Assembly: GCF_000296815.2 (NCBI RefSeq)
Contig: NZ_CAIT01000006.1
Span: forward strand, 124,001 to 188,000
Source: Fibrisoma limi BUZ 3
GTDB taxonomy: Bacteria > Bacteroidota > Bacteroidia > Cytophagales > Spirosomataceae
Reading direction: 5' to 3'
DNA length: 64,000 nt
Positions within the stretch are counted from its first letter, which is position 1. Each line of letters begins with the position of its first letter. Shown one piece after another: positions 15,677 through 24,420 of the stretch. The notes beneath the pieces are model-generated. The model did no database searches and was not told the origin of the DNA. It worked only from the letters and a program-made list of their open reading frames with translations. The position numbers and the translations under genes are program-made.

Positions 15677-18600
15677 ATGTCACTCTTATCAACGTCTTTA
15701 AAACGCCCAATTTCGGTGCTGGTGCTGGTGGCCGGTATCGTGGTGTTCTCGGTGCTGTCGGCGCTACGGATACCCATTGATATTTTCCCGAAACTAAACT
15801 CACCGACCATCTACGTCATTGAGCCGTATGGCGGGATGTCGCCCGCCCAGATGGAAGGGTTTTTCGCTACCCGGATGCAGGACCAGTTCCTGTACGTCGG
15901 GGGCATCAAGGAAATTTCCAGCAAAAGCGTGCAGGGGCTGACGGTGGTCAAACTGGTCTTCTACGAAGGCGCCGATATGGCTCAGGCAGCGGCCGAGGTG
16001 GCTATTCAGGTTAATCGCGCCATGAAGTTTTTCCCGCCGGGGGCGCTGCCTCCGCAGGTGGTGCGCTACGATGCGTCGTCGGTGCCGATTGGCGATCTGG
16101 TCTTTTCGAGTAAAACCCGCGAGCTGAAGGAGATTCACGAACTGGCGGTGACGCGCATCCGGCCGTTGTTCTCGACCGTACCGGGCTTAACGGCTCCGCC
16201 CCCAATCGGTACCAACTCCCGTACCATCGTCATCAACCTGGACCCCGGCAAAATCCGGAGCATGAACGTTTCGCCCGACGAGGTGGTCGAAGCGCTGGCT
16301 GCTAACAACGCCATGACCCCATCGGGCAACATTCGGGTAGACAATACGACGTACATTACTACGCTCAACTCGCTGGAAGATCAGGTTGCTGACTTTGGCC
16401 GCATTCCGGTCGTGACGGAAGGCCATCGTACCATCTTTCTGAGTGACGTAGCCACGGTTCAGGACGCTTCGGACGTAACGACCGGCTACGCCCTGGTGAA
16501 CGGAAGCCGGTCGTCGTATATCCCGGTCGTTAAAACCGCCGATGCGTCGACCTGGGATGTCGTGACGCGGCTGAAAGCGAAGCTGCCGGAAATGAAGAGC
16601 CTGCTGCCCGACGATATTGAGGTGGATTATGAATTCGATCAGTCGGTGTTCGTGATTAACGCCGTGCATAGTCTGCTGTTTGAGGGCGGCCTCGGTGCCA
16701 TCCTGACAGGTCTGATGGTGCTGTTGTTCCTCGGCGACTGGCGATCATCGTTAATCGTTATCATCACGATCCCGATATCGGTCATTGTGGCTGTGCTGCT
16801 GCTTAATCTGGCCGGGCAAACCATCAACATCATGACCCTGTCCGGGCTGGCGCTGTCGATCGGTATTCTGGTTGACCAGGCGACGGTGACCATTGAGAAC
16901 ATTCACCAGCACCTGGAGATGGGCAAAGAAAAGAAGCAGGCCATCTTCGACGCCTGTAAGGAAGTGGCTCTGCCGCTGCTCCTGATTCTTCTGTGTATTC
17001 TGGCCGTGTTTGCACCGTCGTTCATCATGACGGGGGTGCCCAGGGCCATGTTCCTGCCGCTGTCGCTGTCCATCGGTTTCGCCATGACGGTGTCGTACTT
17101 TCTGGCGCAGAGTCTGGTGCCTGTCCTGTCTAACTGGATCATGAAAGACCATGTCCAGGCAACGGATCATAACGAAGCTGATGAAGAGACGAAACCGGCG
17201 TTTTTCGACCGGGTACGCAACGGCTTTGTAGGGCAGACCCGTCGGCTGTTAACCCGCAACAAACTCATTATTGGTTTCTATTTCGTCGGTGTACTGGCGC
17301 TGGCTGGGGGTGGTTTTATGCTGATTGGTAAGGATATGCTGCCCCAGATCAACTCCGGGCAGATGGTGATCCGGATGAAAACTCCCGACGGTACCCGGCT
17401 CGAACGCACCGAAGAGCGCGTTGGTGAACTGCTGACGCTGGTAGACGACGTATCGGGTGGGAATCTGGCGGTATCGTCAGCCTACGTGGGTGTTGTACCG
17501 ACCAACTACGCGACGTCGAACCTCTACGTCAGCACCAGCGGAACCAACGACGCGGTCATCAAGGTGGCCTTGAACAAGGACTTCCATACCAACATGCAGG
17601 ATCTGAAGGAGTCCATCCGCGAGGCCGTCCGTGAGCAGATGCCGGACATTACGCTGTCGTTCGAACCCGCCGACCTGACCGAGAAACTCATGAGCCAGGG
17701 GGCCTATACGCCCATTGAGGTGCAGGTAGCCGGCCGGGATATGAAGCAGATTGCGGCCTACGCCCACCGGCTGGTCGACAGCTTGTCTACGGTACCTTAT
17801 CTGCGCGATGTACGTATCATCCAGCCCCTGAATTTTCCGGTAATCAACATCAAACTGGACCGCCAGAAGCTGGCGATGATGGGCCTGAGTTTGCAACAGG
17901 CCGCCCGCTCTATCACGGCCTCTACGTCGTCGAGCCGGTATACCGAAAAGAACCAATGGCTTGATCAGAAAGCGGCCTATACGTATCAGGTGCAGGTGCA
18001 GATTCCGCAGTACGCCATGCGTAACCTGACGCAGTTGCAGGAGATTCCGCTGGTGGCGGGGCGGATGCGGCCCGTGCTGGGAGACGTAGCTACGTTTTCG
18101 GTTGATACGTTGCCTGGTGAATATTCCCGGACCGGTCCGCGCCGGTTCGTGACGGTTTCGGCCAACATTCACCATCGGGATCTGGGTACGGCCACGCAGG
18201 CTGTTGAGTCTGCCATTGCTAAGCTGGGAGAAACCCCCAAGGGGCTCGTCACGGAGGTAAAAGGGATGTCGTCGCTGCTGACCGAAACGCTCGACAGCCT
18301 GCAACAGGGGCTGGGTATTGCCATTCTGGTCATTTTCCTGCTCCTGGCCGCTAATTACCAATCGTTCAAGCTGTCGTTTGTCGTGCTGTCGACGGTGCCG
18401 GCCGTTATCGTTGGGTCCATCGCGCTGCTGCTGCTGACGGGCAGTACGCTGAACCTGCAATCGTACATGGGTATCATTATGTCGACGGGTATTTCGGTGG
18501 CCAATGCCATCCTGATCGTTACGAACGCGGAGCGGCTGCGCTGGGAGTACCGCGACGTTCGACGGGCAGCCATTGACAGCGTGGGGCTACGTCTGCGGCC

Positions 18601-18859
18601 GGTCCTGATGACCAGCTTCGCCATGATTGCGGGGATGGTTCCCATGGCGCTGGGAACGGGCGAGGCCGGGGAGCAGGTCGCTACGCTGGGGCGGGCGGTG
18701 ATCGGTGGCCTGATAGCGTCTACGCTGGCGGCTCTGTACATTGTTCCGCAGGTTTATGTCTGGTTGCAGCGACGGACGAAGTTCAACGAACCATCGCTGA
18801 TGCCCGGCGATGAAAAACCAGCGCGTTCCTCGGTCGAGTCAACCGAGTATGCACATTAA
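15677..18859 (+). CDS. RND efflux permease with altered proton-relay residues
   Basis: This 1060-residue inner-membrane pump has the RND layout: helix 1 (ISVLVLVAGIVVFSVLSAL), a large periplasmic loop, helices 2-6, a second loop and helices 8-12. Helix 4 reads GILVDQATVTIENIHQHL, with Asp400-Gln401 where AcrB-type pumps have Asp-Asp. Helix 10 reads GISVANAILIVT, with Ala942 where AcrB-type pumps have the relay lysine (AKNAIL). It therefore belongs to a divergent RND group and its energy coupling or substrates may differ from drug pumps. Its end overlaps the longest possible start of the adaptor frame. Control by the divergent two-component system is likely by context. Confidence 0.94.
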   Translation: MSLLSTSLKRPISVLVLVAGIVVFSVLSALRIPIDIFPKLNSPTIYVIEPYGGMSPAQMEGFFATRMQDQFLYVGGIKEISSKSVQGLTVVKLVFYEGADMAQAAAEVAIQVNRAMKFFPPGALPPQVVRYDASSVPIGDLVFSSKTRELKEIHELAVTRIRPLFSTVPGLTAPPPIGTNSRTIVINLDPGKIRSMNVSPDEVVEALAANNAMTPSGNIRVDNTTYITTLNSLEDQVADFGRIPVVTEGHRTIFLSDVATVQDASDVTTGYALVNGSRSSYIPVVKTADASTWDVVTRLKAKLPEMKSLLPDDIEVDYEFDQSVFVINAVHSLLFEGGLGAILTGLMVLLFLGDWRSSLIVIITIPISVIVAVLLLNLAGQTINIMTLSGLALSIGILVDQATVTIENIHQHLEMGKEKKQAIFDACKEVALPLLLILLCILAVFAPSFIMTGVPRAMFLPLSLSIGFAMTVSYFLAQSLVPVLSNWIMKDHVQATDHNEADEETKPAFFDRVRNGFVGQTRRLLTRNKLIIGFYFVGVLALAGGGFMLIGKDMLPQINSGQMVIRMKTPDGTRLERTEERVGELLTLVDDVSGGNLAVSSAYVGVVPTNYATSNLYVSTSGTNDAVIKVALNKDFHTNMQDLKESIREAVREQMPDITLSFEPADLTEKLMSQGAYTPIEVQVAGRDMKQIAAYAHRLVDSLSTVPYLRDVRIIQPLNFPVINIKLDRQKLAMMGLSLQQAARSITASTSSSRYTEKNQWLDQKAAYTYQVQVQIPQYAMRNLTQLQEIPLVAGRMRPVLGDVATFSVDTLPGEYSRTGPRRFVTVSANIHHRDLGTATQAVESAIAKLGETPKGLVTEVKGMSSLLTETLDSLQQGLGIAILVIFLLLAANYQSFKLSFVVLSTVPAVIVGSIALLLLTGSTLNLQSYMGIIMSTGISVANAILIVTNAERLRWEYRDVRRAAIDSVGLRLRPVLMTSFAMIAGMVPMALGTGEAGEQVATLGRAVIGGLIASTLAALYIVPQVYVWLQRRTKFNEPSLMPGDEKPARSSVESTEYAH

Positions 18860-18893
18860 TCAGACCGACGAATCGCTATTTATTCATAACCGT

Positions 18894-20000
18894 ATGAAAG
18901 TTATCGCCTTCAGTTATATCGTCATTGCGTTAAGTGTTGGCGCATTAAGCAGTTGCTCCTCGTCGGAGCAGGCGGATACCAACCGAAAGAAGACCGGGAA
19001 CAGTAAGCAGGCCACCAAGCCGAGCTATCGCATCGCTACGGTATCGCAGCAACGGGTCGGGCAAACGATCCAGTTGCCGGGCGAATTCCGGCCGTATCAG
19101 GAAGTCAGCATTTATCCCAAAGCGGATGGATTTGTCGATAAGGTGCTGGTTGACCGGGGATCGGCGGTCCGTAAGGGCCAGGTCCTGATGGTGCTTGACG
19201 CACCGGAAGTTGAAGAGCGACTCGTGGCGGCTCGCTCCAATACGCTGAAAGCCGAAGCCTTGCTGGTGGCCAGCCGCGAGCATTACCGCCGACTGAAAGC
19301 GAGTAGCAAAATACCGGGTTCGGTATCGGCACTGGACCTGGAAACGGCCTATGCCCGCATGAAAGCCGACAGCGCATCGGTGCTGGGCGAGCAGGCCAAC
19401 TACCGGGCGCTGGCCAGACTTAAATCGTACCTGACCGTACGGGCTCCGTTCGACGGCTTCATAACCGAACGTAACGTACACCCGGGTGCGTTGGTGGGGT
19501 CGGGGGCCAAAATGGATCGGCCGATGCTGGTGCTGCAACAACAGAACCGCCTTCGCCTGGTAGCCGATATTCCCGAAGCCTACAGCGTTGGTATGCGGGA
19601 GGGCGAAACGATCGCCTTCACGGTAAGCGCTATACCGGGCAAGGAGTTCAAAGGGAAGATTAGCCGCCGGTCGGGCAGCATGAATCAGCAGTTTCGCTCC
19701 GAAACGGTCGAAATTGACGTCGATAATACGTCCCGCCGGTTGCGGCCCGGCATGTTTGCTGAAATCATGCTGTCGGCCGAGGGGACACCCGGCGCTCTGG
19801 CGGTACCCAACACAGCCGTTATTACGTCCACCGAACGGCAATACGTCATCAAAGTGCAGGACGGCCGGGCTCAGTACGTGGAGGTGAAGCAGGGACAAAA
19901 ATCCGGCGATATGACCGAGGTATTCGGTAACCTGCGGCCCGACGACAAAATCATTGTTAATGCCCGCGAGGATATCCGGGAAGGCGTAGCGGTGTTGTAG
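18894..20000 (+). CDS. RND periplasmic adaptor lipoprotein (membrane fusion protein)
   Basis: From ATG at 18894 the protein has 368 residues with a lipobox (VGALSSC, Cys21); an earlier in-frame start would bury this signal. The body is a HlyD/AcrA-type adaptor: a lipoyl half-motif GEFRPYQEVSIYPKADGFVDKVLVDRGSAVRKGQVLMVLDAPE, a short alpha-hairpin (120-180), the second lipoyl half LTVRAPFDGFITERNVHPGALVG, then beta-barrel and membrane-proximal parts (RLRPGMFAEIMLS, LAVPNTAVI). It links the permease to the outer-membrane duct. It is the last gene of the efflux run, 34 bases after the permease stop; the gene order OMF-permease-MFP is less common than MFP-permease-OMF. Confidence 0.93.
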   Translation: MKVIAFSYIVIALSVGALSSCSSSEQADTNRKKTGNSKQATKPSYRIATVSQQRVGQTIQLPGEFRPYQEVSIYPKADGFVDKVLVDRGSAVRKGQVLMVLDAPEVEERLVAARSNTLKAEALLVASREHYRRLKASSKIPGSVSALDLETAYARMKADSASVLGEQANYRALARLKSYLTVRAPFDGFITERNVHPGALVGSGAKMDRPMLVLQQQNRLRLVADIPEAYSVGMREGETIAFTVSAIPGKEFKGKISRRSGSMNQQFRSETVEIDVDNTSRRLRPGMFAEIMLSAEGTPGALAVPNTAVITSTERQYVIKVQDGRAQYVEVKQGQKSGDMTEVFGNLRPDDKIIVNAREDIREGVAVL

Positions 20001-20006
20001 CCGGCG

Positions 20007-20414
20007 TTAAAGCGCCATCGCCATCCGGTTATATGGAATAACCCCTTTGTAGAATAAATCCCCTTCCGGTTTCATACCGAAACGCCGGTAAAAATCAGCC
20101 GCGTCGAGCCGGGCGTCGCACCAGAGGGTGGTAGCTCCCAGTCGTTTTGCTTCGGCAATCACGTAGTTGAGCAACCGGGTGCCGATGCCCTGGCATTGCA
20201 GGGTGGGCTGCGTCGCGAATTTGCGAAAACGCGCTTCAGGGCCGGTCACAAACAGCGAAATGACCGCTACCAGCTCGTCATTCAGGAAGGCACCGTAGTG
20301 ATGGCCCTCGGCATCGTTATCAACCTTGACGTAATCCAGGGGTTTGTCGGGCCAGAGAACCGCGTGGCGCAGTGGATACGTTTGTTCGGGCGAAATGAGT
20401 TAAATAGTAAGCAT
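20007..20414 (-). pseudogene. GNAT acetyltransferase interrupted by an in-frame stop at codon 5
   Basis: Reading from ATG at 20414 gives MLTI, a TAA stop (20402-20400), then an uninterrupted frame LISPEQTYPLRHAVLWPDKPLDYV and on to 20007. This N-terminus is what GNAT enzymes of this group normally show (ISxEETYPLRHxVLRP), and the acetyl-CoA motif follows (LQCQGIGTRLLNYV), then YRRFGMKPEGD. Either the stop has inactivated the start, or translation begins at a non-standard codon such as ATT at 20396, or at GTG 20249, which would remove the N-terminal strand. A sequencing error (T for C, A or G) is also possible. The 3' half is intact. Confidence 0.6.
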
Positions 20415-20486
20415 GGAACGCGACTGTATTCAGAACGGCTAATGTAGTGAATCCGGTAAGATCCTGACAGGCGCAGACGTATCTGC

Positions 20487-20521
20487 TGACATAGGGCTGT
20501 CACTGATCGGGCCTATCTTTA
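20487..20521 (+). promoter_or_regulatory. TGACA-N6-TGTCA operator with -7 element (copy 1)
   Basis: TGACATAGGGCTGTCA (20487-20502) is a palindrome of 5-base arms. Exactly 11 bases later comes TATCTTTA (20514-20521), close to the Bacteroidota -7 consensus TAnnTTTG. The same palindrome with the same spacing precedes the epoxide hydrolase at 49656, and a variant precedes the NmrA-like gene at 51774. It sits upstream of the winged-helix gene, and the predicted transcript start favours ATG 20557 over 20533. Confidence 0.65.
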
Positions 20522-20556
20522 CCCAATCAATCATGGGTATTCATCGTCTAGAAGTA

Positions 20557-21642
20557 ATGGCTACAGATCATCTCCTTCGCCAGCGGTTAGCGAATCAGCA
20601 ACTGGTTAACCCGCCCCAACATTCGGTTCCGGAAATCGTAAGCTGGCTGGGAGCGGTGCAATCCCAGGAGTTTCATGACGCCAAATGGTCGGTGGCTCAG
20701 CGAACAGACGGACTGACGCACGATGCGTTCATGCAGGCTTTCAACGAGGGAATGATCCTGCGGACGCACGTACTACGGCCCACCTGGCACTTTGTGGCAC
20801 CGGCCGACATCCGGTGGATGCTTACCCTGACGGCTCCGCGCATCAAAGCGTTTATGCGAACCAACGACCGGAAGCTTGGCCTGGATGAAGCTGTGTTTTC
20901 CCGGACAAATACCCTGATTGAGCAGACGCTGGGTAAAGCCGGTCGGTACCTGACCCGAATGGAACTGGCCGGGGTGCTCAAACAGGCTGGTATTCGTCTG
21001 GAAGCCAATGCGCTGGCGCACATACTGACCCGCGCCGAATTGGAGGGCATCATTTGTAGCGGAGCCATGCAGGGCAAACACCAGACGTTTGCGCTGCTGG
21101 ATGAGCGGGTACCCGAGGCCCATCAACTCCCGCGCGAAGAAGCTCTGGCCAAACTGGCAACCCGTTATTTTGCCAGTCACGGACCCGCTACGGTACACGA
21201 TTTCAGTTGGTGGTCGGGGCTTACCCTGACCGATGCCCGATTAAGCATCGAGTCGATAAAATCTGAACTGGCGAGCGAGACTATCCAGGGCAGCACCTAC
21301 TGGTTCGTACCGGCGTCTATACCCGACCGGTTGCCGACCAGGGCGCTGCTGTTGCCCAATTTTGACGAATATGTGGTTGGGTATGCAGACAGGACCAGGC
21401 TGCTGGAGCCGACATACGCAGGAGAACTGAGTGGGCAGGGAACTATCCTGTTCTACAAAACCATCGTGCTTACCGGGCAGATTGTGGGTACGTGGAAGCT
21501 GGTTAAAGAAAAGGCCAGATGCCGGGTAGAACGGCAGCCGTTACGTGCTTTAACCGACTGTGAGGAAACTCAGATTGCAGAGACCGTTGAACGGTATCTG
21601 GCTTTTTATGAACTGCCAGTTGATGAGCCTGTCACAGGCTAG
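20557..21642 (+). CDS. Winged-helix DNA-binding protein, AlkZ/YcaQ-like
   Basis: From ATG at 20557 the protein has 361 residues. It shows the pattern of the AlkZ/YcaQ-like winged-helix family (HTH_42): RLANQQLVNPPQHSVPEIVSWLGAVQSQEFHDAKWSV, with a QSQ motif (35-37) where AlkZ glycosylases hold their catalytic QxQ, then ILRTHVLRPTWHFVAPADIRWML and FLLPNFDEY-like LLLPNFDEYVVGY. Members characterised elsewhere excise alkylated bases or unhook crosslinks; many others are uncharacterised. The start is chosen because the likely promoter -7 element ends at 20521, leaving only a few bases before the ATG at 20533. It is followed 11 bases later by an SDR gene, probably in one transcript. Confidence 0.85.
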   Translation: MATDHLLRQRLANQQLVNPPQHSVPEIVSWLGAVQSQEFHDAKWSVAQRTDGLTHDAFMQAFNEGMILRTHVLRPTWHFVAPADIRWMLTLTAPRIKAFMRTNDRKLGLDEAVFSRTNTLIEQTLGKAGRYLTRMELAGVLKQAGIRLEANALAHILTRAELEGIICSGAMQGKHQTFALLDERVPEAHQLPREEALAKLATRYFASHGPATVHDFSWWSGLTLTDARLSIESIKSELASETIQGSTYWFVPASIPDRLPTRALLLPNFDEYVVGYADRTRLLEPTYAGELSGQGTILFYKTIVLTGQIVGTWKLVKEKARCRVERQPLRALTDCEETQIAETVERYLAFYELPVDEPVTG

Positions 21643-21653
21643 CGGACGCAACT

Positions 21654-22589
21654 ATGACCCTAAACGAAACGACAGTAAGTAAACCCCTGGCGGGTAAGAT
21701 CGCGCTGGTTGCCGGGGCAACGCGTGGGGCCGGTCGGGGAATAGCGATTGAACTGGGTGCCGCCGGTGCCACCGTCTACGTAACAGGCCGCACAACGCGG
21801 GCGCAACGCTCGGAATACGACCGACCCGAAACGATTGAAGAAACGGCTGAACTCGTTACCAAAGCCGGTGGACAGGGTATTTATGTTCAGGTAGACCATC
21901 TGGTGCCGGAGCAGGTGAGGCAGCTGGTCGAGCGAATTGAAACCGAACAGGGCCGACTGGATATACTGGTCAATGATGTCTGGGGCGGTGAGAACCTGAT
22001 CGAATGGAACAAGCCGATCTGGGAGCACACGCTGGAGACTGGCCTGAAAATGCTGCGAACCGCCGTCGATACGCACCTCATCACGAGTCATTATGCGCTA
22101 CCCTTACTGATCAAAAATAAAGGCGGCTTGCTGGTTGAAATGACCGATGGTACTGCCGATTACAATCAGCGGAACTATCGGCTTTCGGTTTTTTACGATT
22201 TAGCCAAAACCTCGGTGGTGCGCATGGCCTGGGCATTGGCACAGGAACTGAAGGCGGTAGGCGCAACGGCCGTATCGCTGACGCCCGGCTGGTTACGGTC
22301 CGAGATGATGCTGGCCACCTTTGGCGTGGAGGAAGCCAACTGGCGGGATGCGCTGGTTGAGGTGCCCCATTTTGTCATATCCGAAACCCCGCGGTTTGTA
22401 GGTCGTGCTGTGGTGGCCCTGGCCAGCGACCCGGATGTACATCGCTGGAACGGTCGCTCGACCTCCAGCGGGGAGTTGGCCAACGTGTACGGGTTTACAG
22501 ACCTGGACGGTTCTCGACCCGACGCCTGGCGGTACCTGGTCGAAGTCCAGGATGTGGGCAAACCCGCCGATGCAACCGGGTATCGATGA
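21654..22589 (+). CDS. Short-chain dehydrogenase/reductase (SDR)
   Basis: This 311-residue protein has the Rossmann cofactor motif GATRGAGRGIA near residue 22, the downstream VNDVWGG in place of the usual NNAG, and the catalytic YxxxK as SVFYDLAKTS. The region TAVSLTPGWLRSEMM matches the usual post-catalytic PG motif. An NAD(P)-dependent oxidoreductase in the cytoplasm is expected, substrate unknown. The long C-terminal part (about 245-311, HRWNGRSTSSGELANVYGFTDLDGSRPD) is typical of one SDR subgroup. It lies 11 bases after the winged-helix gene and shares its promoter region. Confidence 0.92.
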   Translation: MTLNETTVSKPLAGKIALVAGATRGAGRGIAIELGAAGATVYVTGRTTRAQRSEYDRPETIEETAELVTKAGGQGIYVQVDHLVPEQVRQLVERIETEQGRLDILVNDVWGGENLIEWNKPIWEHTLETGLKMLRTAVDTHLITSHYALPLLIKNKGGLLVEMTDGTADYNQRNYRLSVFYDLAKTSVVRMAWALAQELKAVGATAVSLTPGWLRSEMMLATFGVEEANWRDALVEVPHFVISETPRFVGRAVVALASDPDVHRWNGRSTSSGELANVYGFTDLDGSRPDAWRYLVEVQDVGKPADATGYR

Positions 22590-22615
22590 GGTATGTTTGA
22601 CGGCATTGCCTCAGT

Positions 22616-22930
22616 CTAACCAGGGACGGAGGGGACTTCCACTTTTAAGTTTCCACTACCTTTCGCAAAGCTAAGGTTCAGGAGCACCGTGCATTCGTAG
22701 GGCCCGCTTGCCGGCAGCGGGCCAATGTTTTCTAATTGCATATATTCCTGTAAACCTGCATACAACGCCTGAATTTGATCGGCCGGAACTTCAATCACAA
22801 AACTGGTTGCTAAGTCCGAAAAGAAGTTGGTGTTGATCAAAGCTCCGTGTTTATTAATGACGCGGGCAATCTGAGGAGTTGCCTTAAGCCGATCTTCCTC
22901 ACAGTAGCCTACCCAATAGAATCGCTTCAT
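22616..22930 (-). CDS. Small hypothetical protein, possibly ACT-like fold
   Basis: This 104-residue protein (MKRFYWVGYCEEDRLKATPQIARVINKHG...) has no recognised signature. The alternation of strands and helices (FYWVGYC, then a helix KATPQIARVINKHG, ALINTNFF, SFVIEVPADQIQALYAGLQEYM, then TVLLNLSFA) resembles a ferredoxin-like or ACT-like beta-alpha-beta domain; this is visual inference only. It is soluble with no signal. It converges with the SDR gene (27 bases between stops) and lies downstream of the VOC gene on the same strand by 55 bases. Confidence 0.65.
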   Translation of the reverse strand: MKRFYWVGYCEEDRLKATPQIARVINKHGALINTNFFSDLATSFVIEVPADQIQALYAGLQEYMQLENIGPLPASGPYECTVLLNLSFAKGSGNLKVEVPSVPG

Positions 22931-22985
22931 GAGCTCGAAGTTTTACCGTAGCCTGGACTATATTCCGGGCTACGGCAAAAATACA

Positions 22986-23459
22986 CTACTTCTGCTGCGG
23001 AGGGGAGTAGGTAACCAGATCAATACCGATGCCGTTGGGGTCTTCGATGGCGAAATGACGGTCGCCCCAGGGTTCGGTACGTAGGTCAATCTTGATGGGA
23101 ACGCCTTTCTGTTTCAGCGCCTGAAATAATGTATCGACGTCGTCTACTTCAATGGTCAGGTACATACCCTGACCGGCAAACGGCTTATGAAACAGCGGCT
23201 GCTGGCTGGGGTGATTGGGCAGTAGAAAACTCAGCTCAGCCTGCCGATCCGGCGTGTGCATCAGCAGATAAAAGTCATTCTCGAAGGTCGTGCCAAAACC
23301 CAATACGTTGGTGTAAAAGGCTTTGGTTTCTTTCAGTTTGGGGGTGATAATGCCAGCGTTCAGTTTCATCGTTGTTGATTGTTTAGGGGAGGCTCTTACC
23401 TGGGCCGAAACGTCCGGCACCATCAGTGATAGAAATAATAAGACAAGGGGCTTTTTCAT
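22986..23459 (-). CDS. VOC/glyoxalase-fold protein with signal peptide
   Basis: From ATG at 23459 the protein has 157 residues. Residues 1-19 (MKKPLVLLFLSLMVPDVSA) look like a signal peptide, after which a single vicinal-oxygen-chelate domain follows: MKLNAGIITPKLKETKAFYTNVLGF, GMYLTIEVDDVDTLFQALKQKGVPI, WGDRHFAIEDPNGIGIDLVTY. VOC proteins are usually cytoplasmic, so export is odd; an internal ATG (MKLNAG) would give a cytoplasmic form. The start is supported by a promoter module whose -7 element ends at 23493, 33 bases before the ATG. It follows an AraC gene on the same strand, a common regulator-target arrangement. Confidence 0.85.
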   Translation of the reverse strand: MKKPLVLLFLSLMVPDVSAQVRASPKQSTTMKLNAGIITPKLKETKAFYTNVLGFGTTFENDFYLLMHTPDRQAELSFLLPNHPSQQPLFHKPFAGQGMYLTIEVDDVDTLFQALKQKGVPIKIDLRTEPWGDRHFAIEDPNGIGIDLVTYSPPQQK

Positions 23460-23492
23460 GGTTGAGACGAAGTAATTCGTGAACCGATGCCG

Positions 23493-23537
23493 CAAAAGTA
23501 TCCCCCGCCACTGAGCCGGTATTGTAAAAACTGGACA
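23493..23537 (-). promoter_or_regulatory. AraC-type box plus -7 element (site A, upstream of VOC gene)
   Basis: Reading the minus strand, TGTCCAGTTTTTACAAT (23537-23521) is followed after exactly 20 bases by TACTTTTG (23500-23493), a match to TAnnTTTG. The same layout occurs at 54230-54274 and 56935-56979. It lies between the AraC stop and the VOC start, so the AraC protein at 23560 is the natural candidate to bind it. Confidence 0.6.
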
Positions 23538-23559
23538 TTCGTGTGCCGTAAGGAAAGAC

Positions 23560-24420
23560 TTACAAAGGCCCTGATACGTCTTTCGCAGCGTTGCGGGGCG
23601 TTTGGCCGTAGAGTGTTTTGAACTCCTTGATGAAATGGGCCTGATCATAATAGCCCAGGTCGTAGAACACCTTGTCCTCCTGCAGCGTCTGGATCGAGGG
23701 CCTGGCGTTCAGGAGTTGCTGAAAACGCACAATCCGGCTGAATACCTTGGGCGTATCACCTACATAACGCTGAAACAGGCGACTTAACTGCCGGTGACTG
23801 ATGGCTGCATCCAGTTCGCTCAGTACGTTCAGCGTACCGCCACTCGTCAGGATCGCGGCAATGGCCTGAATAAGTCGATGGTCGGGCGTAACGTTGGTCG
23901 TCGTAAACTGCCGCGTAAAGTAGCCATCCAGCAACGGCTTGAGGGTTTCCAGCGTGGTGTGGCCGGCGATCAGCTCGGTCAACGCACCGGCTGCCGTCGG
24001 CACTACATCCCGAAATGCTTCGATCCGATTGGTCAGTTCGGAAGCATCGACCCGGTACAGTAGCGGGAGCGCCGTAGGCAGGAAGCGTACACCGGCATAG
24101 TTGAAGACCCCGGTCAGGGGAAACTCGGTGTAGGTAGTTGACAGCCCCATGACGAAGAGGTCGTCGGGCGCCAGTAGATCGAAAAAAAGGTCGATGCAGC
24201 CGTCGGCGACTACCCGGTACACGAAGGGCTGGCTCAGCGGCTGCTGGGTAGCCAACTGCCAGTAGCAGTGAATTAACGGGGCCAGGGTAGGAGTGGGTGG
24301 CCGTTCAACGTAGCGTACCACCCCTGCCTCACCACTTACGGTCGGCTGGACTGGCTTAAAGAGCTGGTGAATAGCCTTGAAGGCTGGTGTTGATAGTAAG
24401 GCCATAGCGGTCGCACTCAT
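23560..24420 (-). CDS. AraC-family regulator with DUF6597-like N-terminal domain
   Basis: This 286-residue protein has an N-terminal ligand-type domain (VRYVERPPTPTLAPLIHCYWQLAT...VADGCIDLFFDL) and a C-terminal AraC double helix-turn-helix (about 180-280: AISHRQLSRLFQRYVGDTPKVFSRIVRFQQLLNAR, YDLGYYDQAHFIKEFKTLYGQTPRN). It overlaps the upstream LytTR response-regulator gene by 4 bases (ATGA), so it is co-translated with it and could be part of the LytS/LytTR circuit. The VOC gene downstream has a candidate operator-promoter of the class shared with another AraC locus in this window. The ligand is unknown. Confidence 0.92.
   Translation of the reverse strand: MSATAMALLSTPAFKAIHQLFKPVQPTVSGEAGVVRYVERPPTPTLAPLIHCYWQLATQQPLSQPFVYRVVADGCIDLFFDLLAPDDLFVMGLSTTYTEFPLTGVFNYAGVRFLPTALPLLYRVDASELTNRIEAFRDVVPTAAGALTELIAGHTTLETLKPLLDGYFTRQFTTTNVTPDHRLIQAIAAILTSGGTLNVLSELDAAISHRQLSRLFQRYVGDTPKVFSRIVRFQQLLNARPSIQTLQEDKVFYDLGYYDQAHFIKEFKTLYGQTPRNAAKDVSGPL

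Noticed and set aside
17477-18460. Long open frame opposite the first RND permease
   Set aside because: It is a shadow frame rich in Gln, Arg and His typical of the antisense of a GC-rich coding region; the plus strand encodes a clear RND pump.
18945-19898. Long open frame opposite the first RND adaptor
   Set aside because: The plus strand carries a complete adaptor with lipobox and lipoyl motifs; the antisense frame has no domain signature.
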